From: Spirosoma endbachense
GTDB taxonomy: Bacteria; Bacteroidota; Bacteroidia; Cytophagales; Spirosomataceae
Assembly (NCBI RefSeq): GCF_010233585.1
Contig: NZ_CP045997.1
Coordinates: 7,736,654 to 7,800,653, forward strand
Direction: 5' to 3'
Length of the DNA: 64,000 nucleotides
Shown here one piece after another: positions 26,525 to 36,148 of this stretch. The notes beneath the pieces were generated by a model that was not told where the DNA came from, made no database searches, and saw nothing but the letters and a program-made list of their open reading frames with translations. Position 1 is the first letter of the stretch; each line of letters starts with the position of its first letter. Both the position numbers and the translations under genes were made by a program.

Positions 26525-28999
26525 TTATTCGTCTTCTGCCACTCTCTGATCCACCTGCATTGCGTTTCGAACAAACCGAATTTCGTTGTAAGTCACCCCA
26601 TTGCCAATGGCTTGTAGAGCTTCACTCAAGCTTTCGGGTTCATTGGTTTCATAGTAAGACCGGATGGCCCTGATCCGGGCAGCTGGCAGAACATCCTCAA
26701 CAGAAAGGTCGCCAGAGCTGATGCATTTGGCCAGATGACCTTCAACGGTTCCCACTGATAAGCTACGTTCTGTTGCAATATCGGCGATGCTTTTGCCCGA
26801 TTGAAATAGCGTTAGTGTAACGGTGATCGACGGTATTTTAGGCTCTTTGGGTTCTTTGAGTTTCGGTGTTTTAGCCGCCTGCCGGAGTTTTGCCGCAGTT
26901 TCGCTCCGATCGGCATATGTCTGGATAATAGCCAGAATATCGGCTCCAACCTGTTTCACTTTCGTTTTGCCAAACCCTTTAATAGCCAGTAGTTCATCGG
27001 TACTTGTGGGCCGAAGGCGAGCCAGTTCTGCTACAGTTTTTTGAGGCAACACCATATAACCGGATGTATTGTGTTCGCCAGCCATATCGTTACGCCACTT
27101 CATCAACGCGCCATATAATCCTCCCCGGGCCGGGCTATCAGAGGCTGTCTCTGTCGGTTGGGGTTCAATTTTTCGCCGTTCGGGCATAAAATCGAGTTCG
27201 GCCCGATTGCGTGCCTGTAGGTAGACCAGTGCATCAAACTTATCGCGATTACTCTCGAAACTGCGGAGCTTGCTGAATAACTCTTTTTCCAGTTCATCCA
27301 GAATTTCCAGCATACTTTCGCGAACTTGTTTATTGTCGCAGTCGGTCGGGCACCGATAGATAATCGGCAGTAATTCATCGGCCAAAACAGTCTGAAAATA
27401 CGCACTTGCTTTACGGACACGGTCCTGCAATGATTCGTTGGCTTCGGGCAACACCTCATTTGAAAAATAAGCAGGGAGCTGTTTCTGAAACCGGTTCGCA
27501 ATGTCTCGTGCTTTTCCGTGTAAGGCGTCGGCAAGTTGGGCAAGCCCCGACTGTAGTTCTTCCGGAAAGCTGTCGAGGTGTTGGTTAACCACCCGCCGAC
27601 AGCGATAAATCAGTGAGTTTGCCCGTTCAAAGGAGAATAACTCTCGTAACAATTGTTCCTGATTCGTTCGTTTGGACTCCAGAAGGTGTTGTTCGGTTGG
27701 TGTTTGCTGCTGAACCTGCTCATGAAAATCTTCCAGCATTTGCTCCGTTTTAATGCTGTGCGACGGTATCGGAGTGCGCAATACCAGACCGTCCAGGCTT
27801 TTGCAGCGGCTCAGTGCCACATAAACCTGACCGTGTGCAAAGGCCCCCGAAGCATCAATAATCGCCTTCTCGAACGTTAGCCCCTGGCTTTTGTGAATCG
27901 TAATGGCCCAGGCAAGTTTCAGCGGAAATTGGATAAACTTTCCGATAGGTTCCGCTTTTATTTCCTTCGTTTCCGGATCGAGGCTATAGCGAACATTGGT
28001 CCATTCGGCAGGATAAACGGCAATTTCTTCACCGTCCTGCTGGCTTCGTACATAAATAACGCCTTCGTCCATATCCGTCACCTGACCGATTTTGCCGTTA
28101 TAATACAGCTTGTCGCGGGAGATGTCGTTTTTAATAAACATCACCTGAGCGCCTACCTTCAGATCGAGTTCGGCTTCAGTTGGATAAGCGTGGGATGGAA
28201 AATCACCTTCAACGGAGGCTGTAAATGAATGGAGTTTGGTTTTTAAAGCCGCTAATTTTTGGCTATTGATCTGCTGCGCGGTTGTGTTGTGTGTCGATAG
28301 CGTGATGTAGCCTTCGTCGTCGCTGGGCTGAAAATTAGGAATGTACTGCTGATTGAGTTCGTCTAATTGCCTCTGTGTTACGGTTTTCTCCCGAATGCTG
28401 TTCAGAATATCGATAAAACGCTGGTCGGCCTGGCGGTAAATATGCGTCAGTTCAATGGAAACATAGGGTGTTTTTTGAAGGGCTTTGCTGCCGAAAAAAT
28501 AGCCTGTTTCGTAATGTGGTCTCAGAAGCGCCCAGTCGTCGTCGCGGATAACGGGTGGTAACTGCTGCATATCGCCAATGAGCAGTAACTGCACCCCCCC
28601 GAATGGTTCCGAATTATAGCGATACCGCCGGAGCACTTCGTCGATCCCGTCGAGCACATCGGCCCGAACCATACTGATTTCGTCGATAACGAGCAGATCG
28701 AGCGTACGGAGCAGGTTGATTTTCTCGCGATTAAATTTTCGATTGTCCCTCTGGGTAGATCCCGGTATAAGCGGACCGAATGGAAGCTGAAATAGTGAAT
28801 GAATGGTAACGCCCCCGGCATTGATTGCGGCTACGCCCGTAGGAGCCACAACGGCCAGCCGTTTTGCGTTCGACTGTTTAATCTGGTGTAAAAACGTTGT
28901 CTTGCCCGTTCCGGCTTTGCCGGTCAGAAAAATATTTCGATTCGTATGCAGGACGAAATTAGTGGCAAGGTCAAGTTTTTCGTTTACGGTAGCTGGCAT
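26525..28999 (-). CDS. Pif1/RecD-like helicase with HRDC and HTH_40 domains
   Basis: 824 residues. The N-terminal superfamily 1B helicase has Walker A LTGKAGTGKTTFL (~26-38), the DEAD-like LLVIDEISMV, QLLLIGDMQQLPP and the C-terminal WAITIHKSQGLTFEKA with VYVALSRC. After ~450 comes a helical linker, then an HRDC-like region (ARLRPTSTDELLAIKGFGKTK) and a C-terminal helix-turn-helix (SIADIATERSLSVGTVEGHL). This combination is standard for a Bacteroidota helicase family. Probably 5'-3' DNA helicase acting on G4 or replication barriers. Confidence 0.88.
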   Translation of the reverse strand: MPATVNEKLDLATNFVLHTNRNIFLTGKAGTGKTTFLHQIKQSNAKRLAVVAPTGVAAINAGGVTIHSLFQLPFGPLIPGSTQRDNRKFNREKINLLRTLDLLVIDEISMVRADVLDGIDEVLRRYRYNSEPFGGVQLLLIGDMQQLPPVIRDDDWALLRPHYETGYFFGSKALQKTPYVSIELTHIYRQADQRFIDILNSIREKTVTQRQLDELNQQYIPNFQPSDDEGYITLSTHNTTAQQINSQKLAALKTKLHSFTASVEGDFPSHAYPTEAELDLKVGAQVMFIKNDISRDKLYYNGKIGQVTDMDEGVIYVRSQQDGEEIAVYPAEWTNVRYSLDPETKEIKAEPIGKFIQFPLKLAWAITIHKSQGLTFEKAIIDASGAFAHGQVYVALSRCKSLDGLVLRTPIPSHSIKTEQMLEDFHEQVQQQTPTEQHLLESKRTNQEQLLRELFSFERANSLIYRCRRVVNQHLDSFPEELQSGLAQLADALHGKARDIANRFQKQLPAYFSNEVLPEANESLQDRVRKASAYFQTVLADELLPIIYRCPTDCDNKQVRESMLEILDELEKELFSKLRSFESNRDKFDALVYLQARNRAELDFMPERRKIEPQPTETASDSPARGGLYGALMKWRNDMAGEHNTSGYMVLPQKTVAELARLRPTSTDELLAIKGFGKTKVKQVGADILAIIQTYADRSETAAKLRQAAKTPKLKEPKEPKIPSITVTLTLFQSGKSIADIATERSLSVGTVEGHLAKCISSGDLSVEDVLPAARIRAIRSYYETNEPESLSEALQAIGNGVTYNEIRFVRNAMQVDQRVAEDE

Positions 29000-29179
29000 A
29001 AAGCGGTGGGTATAAACCGGGCAAAATTAACGAACATAGTGGACATAGAAATTTGTTTCATTAGAGAGACGCTATCTGGCGAACTGAGCGCAGCACCTGA
29101 TTATTTTCTGTGTGATCTCGTGACGACTGTGTTTAAACAAAAGATCAACGTTGTACATTTGAAAAAATAGAACATTTGT

Positions 29180-29235
29180 TTTGAGCCGTGCCACGGTTCA
29201 TGTGCTCTGCCCAGGTAACCGTGGCACGGCTCAAA
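29180..29235. repeat. dispersed palindrome, copy 1
   Basis: Inverted repeat with 19-base arms (core GAGCCGTGCCACGGTT / AACCGTGGCACGGCTC) and an 18-base loop. It lies in the divergent promoter space between the helicase and Smr genes, where no terminator is needed. The same core occurs at 35,729-35,807. Confidence 0.75.
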
Positions 29236-29265
29236 GCAAATATTCTGGAAATTGACTAAGTAATT

Positions 29266-30309
29266 ATGAATATTGGCGATAAAGTCCGACTACTTCGGGC
29301 AAAAGAACAGGGTGTCGTGTCGCGGTTTCTGCCCGGCAACATGATTGAAATTGAGATTGAAGATGGTTTTCGGATTCCCGTTATGCGATCGGAACTGGTT
29401 CTGGTTTCGCCCCTGGAGGCCGACCGACTTTTAAAGACCAGTATTTACGAACCGCAGAAAACGGTGGCTCCATCGGCTCCCGCCATTCTGTCTAATCAGG
29501 GCATTTATCTGGCATTCATACCCGTCAATGACCGTGAATACACGCTTCACCTGATCAACAACACGGATTGGGAGTTTCCCTATACATTAGGCGAGGAATC
29601 GGCGGCCAGTGGGGGAGGAGTACAGTATCGTGGCCTCCAAAGTGGCGTATTGAAACCCAAGGCACAGCAAAAAATGAATGACCTTTACGCACACGCCAAA
29701 TTCGAAGAATGGCCGACTTTTGTCGTTCAGGGACTTTGGTTTCGGGCTGGAAAGGCATCGCTGCGAGCGCCACTGGTGAAGCGATTTAAGGCACGGGCAG
29801 CTACATTCTTCAAAAATAAAACCACGGTTCCCGTACTGAATCAATCCGGCTTTCAGACGCAACTGGATGTTGAAGCCGCAACGCCAACCGAGCCGTCGTC
29901 AGCTGCCCCGTCGAGTAACCGTACGGCAGGTACGCATTCCCGCCCAACCACGATTCGGCCCGAAGATTTAAAAGCGGAAATGCTTAAGTCCAAATCCGAA
30001 TCGGCCGGACTATCGATTGAGCGCCCATCGTCGGTTGTCGACCTGCATACAGAAGCGTTGTTACCCAACGGTACTGGTAAGCGTACACCCGCTGATCTAT
30101 TGACACTTCAACTCGATACGTTTGATAAATCGCTTGAAAATGCCATTGCCAGCGGTATGCACGACATCACGTTTATTCACGGTGTTGGGAGTGGAGCCCT
30201 GCGGACAGAACTCCATAAACGATTGGGCAAACACCCCAACGTGAAATTCTTTGAAGATGCCCAGAAACAGAAGTTTGGGTATGGGGCTACCAAAGTGACA
30301 ATTAAATAG
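29266..30309 (+). CDS. DUF2027-Smr protein (MutS2 C-terminal-like nuclease domain)
   Basis: 347 residues. Residues ~1-60 form a small SH3-like barrel (GDKVRLLRAKEQGVVSRFLP); ~75-190 form the DUF2027 domain with YLAFIPVNDREYTLHLINNT. After a Ser/Thr/Pro linker, the Smr domain covers ~255-347: VVDLHTEAL (Smr motif 1), then ITFIHGVGSGALRTELHKRL and a final basic strand. Smr domains are nucleases acting on DNA or RNA, for example at collided ribosomes. This order of domains is typical of Bacteroidota. Confidence 0.88.
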   Translation: MNIGDKVRLLRAKEQGVVSRFLPGNMIEIEIEDGFRIPVMRSELVLVSPLEADRLLKTSIYEPQKTVAPSAPAILSNQGIYLAFIPVNDREYTLHLINNTDWEFPYTLGEESAASGGGVQYRGLQSGVLKPKAQQKMNDLYAHAKFEEWPTFVVQGLWFRAGKASLRAPLVKRFKARAATFFKNKTTVPVLNQSGFQTQLDVEAATPTEPSSAAPSSNRTAGTHSRPTTIRPEDLKAEMLKSKSESAGLSIERPSSVVDLHTEALLPNGTGKRTPADLLTLQLDTFDKSLENAIASGMHDITFIHGVGSGALRTELHKRLGKHPNVKFFEDAQKQKFGYGATKVTIK

Positions 30310-30315
30310 TTGGAG

Positions 30316-30358
30316 TAGCCAACAGCAGGCGTCTGGTTATCCGGCCTGCTGTTGGCTA
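30316..30358. terminator. bidirectional terminator
   Basis: 15-base stem TAGCCAACAGCAGGC / GCCTGCTGTTGGCTA with a 13-base loop between the convergent Smr and trpB-like genes. Confidence 0.8.
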
Positions 30359-30365
30359 TACTAAA

Positions 30366-31733
30366 CTAGGCAATGAGCGGTGTGTCCAGTTCAGCCAGCG
30401 ATGCCTGAATTTCCTCCGAAGTGACCTCGTGTTCAACCAGTTTGCCGCTCAGGTATTGTTCGTAAGCGCTCATGTCGAAGTGACCATGACCGCATAGGTT
30501 GAACAGAATTGTTTTAGCCTTTCCTTCCACTTTAGCCTGTTTGGCTTCCCGAATGACCGTGGCAATGGCATGAGTTGCTTCGGGAGCCGGAATAATACCT
30601 TCTGTTCGGGCAAACTGAATGCCAGCGTCGAAACATTCTAACTGCTTGAATGCCTGTGCTTCAATGAGCCCGTCTTTCAGTAACTGGCTTACAATGGCGC
30701 CCGCGCCGTGGTAACGCAACCCGCCTGCATGAATAGGTGCCGGAATGAAGTTGTGCCCCAGCGTATACATGGGTAGCAGGGGCGTCATACCGATTGTATC
30801 GCCCAGATCATAGCGGAACACACCGCGCGTTAGTTTGGGACAGGAAGCTGGTTCGGCAGCAATACAGCGAATCTGTTTACCGGCAGTCAGGTTATAGCGC
30901 AGAAACGGGAAAGCAATACCGGCAAAATTGGAGCCGCCCCCAAACGGAGCGACAACAATATCGGGGAAGTCACCGGCGATTTCCAGTTGCTTGATAGCCT
31001 CCAGACCAATAACCGTTTGATGCATGAGTACATGGTTCAGTACCGAACCGAGGGCATATTTGGTATGTTCGTCCAGCATGGCCAGCTCGACCGCTTCAGA
31101 AATGGCGATTCCCAGGCTACCGGGCGATTGCGGGTCCCTCGCCAGAATCTGCCGACCCGATGCTGTACGCTCCGAGGGAGACGGATACACCTTGGCTCCC
31201 CATGTATTCATCATGATTTTTCGGTAAGGCTTCCCTTCATAACTGGCCCGAACCATATATACTTCGCATTCGATACCGAACAACTGACAGGCAAAACTCA
31301 GCGCACTGCCCCATTGACCCGCGCCCGTTTCGGTCGTGATGCGCTGAACACCAGCCTGTTTGTTGTAAAAAGCCTGAGGAACTGCCGTATTCGGCTTATG
31401 CGATCCGGCCGGGCTAACACCTTCGTATTTGTAATAGATTTTGGCGGGAGTATCGAGCAATTTTTCGAGTCCAGTGGCACGGAACAACGGCGTTGGTCGC
31501 CATATTTTGTAAATCTCTCGAACTTCTTCCGGTATCCCTACCCACCTATCTGTCGATACTTCCTGCTTAATTAATTCCATTGGAAACAACGGAGCGAGCA
31601 TTTCAGGGCCAATAGGCTCGTGAGTGCCCGGATGCAGCGGTGGGAGTGGTTTGTTGGGCATATCGGCCACAATGTTGTACCAGTTCTCCGGAATGTCGGT
31701 TTCGGGTAAATTGATTTTCTTGATTTGTGTCAT
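30366..31733 (-). CDS. tryptophan synthase beta-like protein, TrpB2 type
   Basis: 455 residues. The PLP lysine lies in SPAGSHKPNTA (~118), the phosphate-binding loop in FGGGSNFAG, and TETGAGQWGSAL is the conserved substrate loop. The extra N-terminal ~60 residues and overall length place it in the TrpB2 subgroup rather than the classical TrpB1. It stands alone, away from other trp genes, as TrpB2 often does. It may act with serine and free indole without TrpA. Terminator shared with the Smr gene. Confidence 0.9.
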   Translation of the reverse strand: MTQIKKINLPETDIPENWYNIVADMPNKPLPPLHPGTHEPIGPEMLAPLFPMELIKQEVSTDRWVGIPEEVREIYKIWRPTPLFRATGLEKLLDTPAKIYYKYEGVSPAGSHKPNTAVPQAFYNKQAGVQRITTETGAGQWGSALSFACQLFGIECEVYMVRASYEGKPYRKIMMNTWGAKVYPSPSERTASGRQILARDPQSPGSLGIAISEAVELAMLDEHTKYALGSVLNHVLMHQTVIGLEAIKQLEIAGDFPDIVVAPFGGGSNFAGIAFPFLRYNLTAGKQIRCIAAEPASCPKLTRGVFRYDLGDTIGMTPLLPMYTLGHNFIPAPIHAGGLRYHGAGAIVSQLLKDGLIEAQAFKQLECFDAGIQFARTEGIIPAPEATHAIATVIREAKQAKVEGKAKTILFNLCGHGHFDMSAYEQYLSGKLVEHEVTSEEIQASLAELDTPLIA

Positions 31734-31871
31734 GATTAACAGGAGGGCCAGCGTTGGCCAGGTTTTAGGAAAACATCTTTCTAAAACCCACGATTTGCCA
31801 TTAATCTACTCAGCGTAAACAGCGAAAAGCGACCAATTGATGTAACTTAGCCCCGAAATCAACTACCTGCT

Positions 31872-33281
31872 ATGAGTCGTATTCTCGTGGTTTATCTGGC
31901 GTTTGGCTGGTTGATGCTGAGTTGTCAGCCATCCCAAAAACGTCTGAATCCACAAGCGCCCAAAGAAGCCTATAACACCACCGAAATGGAAGTCCGTAAC
32001 GATCGCTTTCTGTCTACCGTGCATGTTCCTGTCTCCATTGCGCTGGGAGACATTGAGCGGCAAATAAATGCTCAGGTCAATGGCGTGATCTATGAAGACA
32101 ATAGCCTGGAAGACAACAATAACGATAATTTTATGACGAAGGTCTGGAAGCGCGGCACCATTATCGTTAACGCGCAGGATAGCCTTTTTCATTTCACAGT
32201 TCCCTTACGAATCTGGGCAAAAGCCGGTGTATCTGTACTGGGTTTTACGCAGTATAAAGAAACAGAATTTGAGATTGACCTTCGGTTTAAGACGAAGTTC
32301 GACCTTGACCATGATTGGACGGTACATACCCAAACGCAGGCCGACGGTTATGGTTGGGTGCGTCGGCCAACGGTAAGCGTTGTTGGTGTCAATATTCCGA
32401 TAACAAACATCGTTGGGCGACTGATCGACAAAAATCTGGGAACGATCACCAAGACATTGGATCAGCAGATTCGCCGTAATGTTGATCTCCGAACGCCCGT
32501 TCTGAAAGCCTGGAATACATTGCGTGAGCCCTACCTGATCTCCGAAAAATACCGCACCTACTTACAGGTTGTTCCGAAGCGGGTGCTGATTACTCCTCTC
32601 CGTTTCGAAGGCCGTACCATTCGGGCTACTATTGGCATAGAAGGGTTTACGCTGACAACGACGGGTGCTCGCCCAGACATTCGTCCGGCAGTGTCGCTTC
32701 CCGACCTAACGGTTGTGTCGCAGGTCAAGGATGATTTTCAAATTGGTCTGCTCAGCGAAGCCAGCTATCAGGAAGCTGCCAGAATCGTAGCGGACGAGTT
32801 TGTCGGGAAGAGTTTTTCGTTCAGTGAAAATCGGTATACCATCACCATAACCAGTATGGAAATGTATGGGCAGAATGAGAATCTTATTATTAAAGCAGGA
32901 CTGAAAGGAACAATCAATGGGGACATTTACCTCCGTGGCCGACCCTATTATGATGCCAGGAGCCAGACTATTTCTCTAAAAGATCTTGCCTACGATCTGG
33001 ATACGAAAAATATACTTCAGCAATCAGCCAGCTGGCTCCTGAAAGGCACGTTTGCCCGAACGCTGGAAAAGCAGCTTACAATTCCGGTAGGTTCGCAGAT
33101 TGCCGAGATGCAGAAACTACTTCAGGATAAGCTCAAGAATAACCAACTGGCAAAAGGCGTTGTGGTGAATGGCCGGATCGATGAAATAAAACCTGATCAG
33201 GTTTATTTGACTCCCACCTCTTTACTGGCTGTTGTGAACGCCCGTGGCCGGATCGATGTGAAAGTGGATGGGTTACAGTAA
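31872..33281 (+). CDS. DUF4403 lipoprotein
   Basis: 469 residues. A lipobox is visible in YLAFGWLMLSCQPSQ (Cys18), so the mature protein is membrane-anchored. The rest is beta-rich with pairs such as VHVPVSIALGDIERQINAQV and a WVRRPTVSVVGVNIPI strand, typical of DUF4403, whose fold resembles lipid-binding BPI/SMP-like repeats. Function unknown, possibly lipid transport or envelope. Monocistronic, with a terminator at 33,473. Confidence 0.82.
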   Translation: MSRILVVYLAFGWLMLSCQPSQKRLNPQAPKEAYNTTEMEVRNDRFLSTVHVPVSIALGDIERQINAQVNGVIYEDNSLEDNNNDNFMTKVWKRGTIIVNAQDSLFHFTVPLRIWAKAGVSVLGFTQYKETEFEIDLRFKTKFDLDHDWTVHTQTQADGYGWVRRPTVSVVGVNIPITNIVGRLIDKNLGTITKTLDQQIRRNVDLRTPVLKAWNTLREPYLISEKYRTYLQVVPKRVLITPLRFEGRTIRATIGIEGFTLTTTGARPDIRPAVSLPDLTVVSQVKDDFQIGLLSEASYQEAARIVADEFVGKSFSFSENRYTITITSMEMYGQNENLIIKAGLKGTINGDIYLRGRPYYDARSQTISLKDLAYDLDTKNILQQSASWLLKGTFARTLEKQLTIPVGSQIAEMQKLLQDKLKNNQLAKGVVVNGRIDEIKPDQVYLTPTSLLAVVNARGRIDVKVDGLQ

Positions 33282-33472
33282 GTTGTTATTGGAACAAACT
33301 GTTCTGTCAGTTATTGCCGCCCTGAATGCATAATTCGGCAGGAATGAATACCGGCGGTAGGTTCTTTGTATTGTTTAATATTCTGACATACTACACGAAT
33401 TGCTCCTTTAAAATGCTGTGACCAGACTTCCTTTACGCGTCAAAAGTATGACGCAATGTAATAGTAGATTGT

Positions 33473-33505
33473 GAGAAAGCCTGGCCATTATCGTCAGGCT
33501 TTCTC
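33473..33505. terminator. hairpin terminator
   Basis: 11-base stem GAGAAAGCCTG / CAGGCTTTCTC. It follows the DUF4403 gene by 190 bases and faces the convergent 90-residue gene. The ~305 bases between the two genes hold nothing else that I see. Confidence 0.65.
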
Positions 33506-33588
33506 ATGACCAGACTAGTCGCCTATACGGCAGGAGGTAAACCAAACCGGGGGATGAGTTAAAACGCTGTTACCAAGATGAATTATGA

Positions 33589-33861
33589 TTACTGAAGCCG
33601 TTCAGCCTGGTCAGGACTCAATTGTTGGATGATCTGTCCATTACTGACGACAAACAGAAGGGTTGCTTCTTCTTTATAACCCGGCCTGATATTATGATAA
33701 ACGCGAGCATACGTAAGATCTGACCTCAGTTCAAACCGTGAATCCTCACCGGGTTTAACCTGATTATACATATAGTCCTGAATGTCTTGCTCTGTATTGA
33801 AGCGTACCCCAGCCCGAACACCTTCCAGACAATATATAAGATCAAAATATCTTGTCTTCAT
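33589..33861 (-). CDS. small hypothetical protein
   Basis: 90 residues, cytosolic, acidic, with no recognised domain. FDLIYCLEGVRAGVRFNTEQ and YARVYHNIRPGYKEEATLLF suggest a small alpha/beta fold. It is isolated, with long noncoding DNA on its upstream side. Coding support is the intact frame and amino-acid composition only. Confidence 0.5.
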   Translation of the reverse strand: MKTRYFDLIYCLEGVRAGVRFNTEQDIQDYMYNQVKPGEDSRFELRSDLTYARVYHNIRPGYKEEATLLFVVSNGQIIQQLSPDQAERLQ

Positions 33862-34821
33862 CTTTGGGGAGTGGTTATGATAAGCTGGAGATTTGAAAAG
33901 CCAACGCTAATGAGCAAAGACATATGTCTTCGCCACAACCTGGCGAAGAACAAAATAAGCAGATTGTTTTGGGATAAACGCAGATAAATTTTCTCTACTT
34001 ATTGATCGTACACTATGTAGTGAATAGAAAGCCTCAGGACAGGAAGCGTTGATAAGAAATGACCCGACTCAACTGGCCGGGCCTTTCCAATTCTATCCAC
34101 ACCATTTCAAGGCTCCCATTGCTGGTAGCACTTGATAGATGTACAATATTAGTGATAAAAATAGAACTTCGGTAACTTGTTAGATCGGATTTTCCGATCT
34201 AACAAGTTGTACTAAAATACCTGATGCCGTTCTTTTAGCGCTAATTACGATTAAAAGGAATGGCCTGGGCTCGCTGATTATTCGCCAATTGGCGTTGTAT
34301 AGGCTGAAAATTGTCTCCTGTTTGTTTGATCTCATTGAAATTCAGGGAATTTTATAAAAACTGAGCCAAATCCTGTAATTATTCAAACGGAATTAGCCCG
34401 TAAATTTGCTTTCTTAGTATGTGTTCTCAATACTATAGAGAACATACGACTTCTTTATCGTCCGGCCCTTTTTCAACACTTACTAATTTTGTCCTGTTAC
34501 TAGTTATTAAATTCATGACTCAATTGCTGAAAATTTCTCTTTCCATTTCAGCCCTGCCGGGGCTCCTAAGAAGTATTCAATCTGCACGGCCTCGATTAAG
34601 GCCGTCCCAATCCTTCCAAATCGTCATACTTAACAGGCAAATCAACTAAACAGACCCACTGTCAGTCGTAAGACGAACACAGCTTTTGGAAAATATTGTC
34701 ACCAAAATTGTAAATATAGGTACATTGGTGTCGATGAACGATGGAAGCTAAATCACAACAGTTCAGGGCGGCTTATCAATGACTATCTAACGAACCGAAC
34801 GTCAAAGGTGGATGTCTGATA
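33862..34821. other. 960-base noncoding stretch with hairpins
   Basis: No convincing gene. Two hairpins stand out: TCTTCGCCA/TGGCGAAGA (33,927-33,949) and a perfect 16-base stem AACTTGTTAGATCGGA with a 3-base loop (34,174-34,208). There is also a short inverted repeat TGTTCTC/GAGAACA near 34,422-34,445. It may be a gene remnant or hold small RNAs; nothing more can be supported. Confidence 0.5.
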
Positions 34822-35709
34822 ATGGACATACCAGCAGCTATGACTTTAAGAAAAACCCACCCAAAAGAAGCATTTACCAATCAACCATTCATGGAAAACA
34901 TTCTGGACATTACCAAGAAAGTGATGGGAATACACCCCCAGCAAGGTGTAAAGCCGGTGCCTGGCCTGGTGCATATTGGCTCCAGATTTCATGGGTACCA
35001 TTTGCCTGAACACTTTCTGACAAGTGAATCAATTTGCTACTGTGTAGGAGCTGGCGAGGACATTTCATTTGATACTGAACTCAAGGCTATTTTTGACGCA
35101 CAGGTCTTTATTTTTGATCCAACACCCGAGGGGATCAATCATTTTCAAAAAGTAAAAGACTATACTCAAAACGACCAGTCACTAACTATTCATAATAAGC
35201 CACCTCACAATAAAGCACCTTTTACCTATCGTTTAACGGCCGACCAGGTAAACGCCATTACCTATGTACCGATTGGCGTATGGGATCAAAAAACGACGCT
35301 CCGTTTCTTTGCTCCCCAAAAGGAAAATTATGTGTCACATTCAGTTTTCTTATTCAAGGATTCGAATGAGTTTATCGAAGCACCGGTAGATCGCCTAAGT
35401 AACTTGATGGCCATGCTCGGCCATACGGCCGTAGATGTAGTGAAGCTGGAAATTGAAGGAGCCGAGTATACCGTAATTGATACAATTGTTCAGGATAAAT
35501 TAGATATCAAGGCAATCCTGGTGGAGTTTGACGAGGTACATAATGCCACCGATAAAGCCTATCATTTTCGCATAAAAAAATCCTGTAGCCAACTGAAAAA
35601 AGCAGGCTATGTACTGGTACACTCTACCGAATCGTTGAAACGCACATTTATTCGGAAAGACGTTTTTGATACGCTAAACGTAAAAAAGAAAGCTTTCCCT
35701 ATAACATAG
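34822..35709 (+). CDS. FkbM-type SAM methyltransferase
   Basis: 295 residues. The SAM-binding region is ESICYCVGAGEDISFDTEL followed by VFIFDPTPEGI. The FkbM signature near the end of the domain is VDVVKLEIEGAEYTVIDTI. The first ~30 residues are weakly supported, so a later Met is possible. Likely O-methylates a sugar or small molecule. No glycan cluster is adjacent and it is flanked by noncoding DNA on the left and the dispersed palindrome on the right. Confidence 0.78.
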   Translation: MDIPAAMTLRKTHPKEAFTNQPFMENILDITKKVMGIHPQQGVKPVPGLVHIGSRFHGYHLPEHFLTSESICYCVGAGEDISFDTELKAIFDAQVFIFDPTPEGINHFQKVKDYTQNDQSLTIHNKPPHNKAPFTYRLTADQVNAITYVPIGVWDQKTTLRFFAPQKENYVSHSVFLFKDSNEFIEAPVDRLSNLMAMLGHTAVDVVKLEIEGAEYTVIDTIVQDKLDIKAILVEFDEVHNATDKAYHFRIKKSCSQLKKAGYVLVHSTESLKRTFIRKDVFDTLNVKKKAFPIT

Positions 35710-35728
35710 GTTCTTAACGTTGCCTTTC

Positions 35729-35807
35729 CAGGAGTTTCGTTTGGAGCCGTGCCACGGTTACAATTAATGTACAACAAACCGTGGCACGGCTCCAAACGAA
35801 ACTCCTG
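35729..35807. repeat. dispersed palindrome, copy 2
   Basis: Perfect inverted repeat with 31-base arms (outer CAGGAGTTTCGTTTGG, core GAGCCGTGCCACGGTT) around a 17-base loop. The core is identical to copy 1 at 29,180. A separate conventional terminator follows at 35,823, so this copy is not needed as a terminator. Confidence 0.85.
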
Positions 35808-35822
35808 AAATAATATTGACGA

Positions 35823-35862
35823 AACGCGGCTGGATAATTTTGACATCCAGCCGCGTTTTTTT
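35823..35862 (+). terminator. terminator of the FkbM gene
   Basis: 13-base stem AACGCGGCTGGAT / ATCCAGCCGCGTT, 9-base loop, and a run of seven T on the plus strand. Confidence 0.85.
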
Positions 35863-36148
35863 CTGCAAATAAAGCAAACGATTGCACAGCCTAACTCCAG
35901 GCGTAATACAGTAATCAATAATTTCCTAAACAAGTACATCCAGTTATTTAAGGTGCTAATAATTAGATCTTTATCATGCATATGGGCGGGGGCGTGAAAG
36001 GTCGGTGCGGGTAATCAACAGATAGTAACGGTAACAGTTTCTGGCTGAGCCTGGCAGGTTCATGCGTTTAAGGCAAGGTGCTTCATCGTAATTTAGTGGT
36101 TCAAATCTCCTTATCTAAAAGGAGCTATATAGACTAAACTCTACTTGA

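Noticed and set aside
30987..31574. 195-codon open frame on the plus strand
   Set aside because: Antisense to the TrpB2 gene, which is clearly real.
34419..34649. 76-codon open frame in the 960-base noncoding stretch
   Set aside because: Composition and lack of any motif do not support coding; a small inverted repeat lies at its start.
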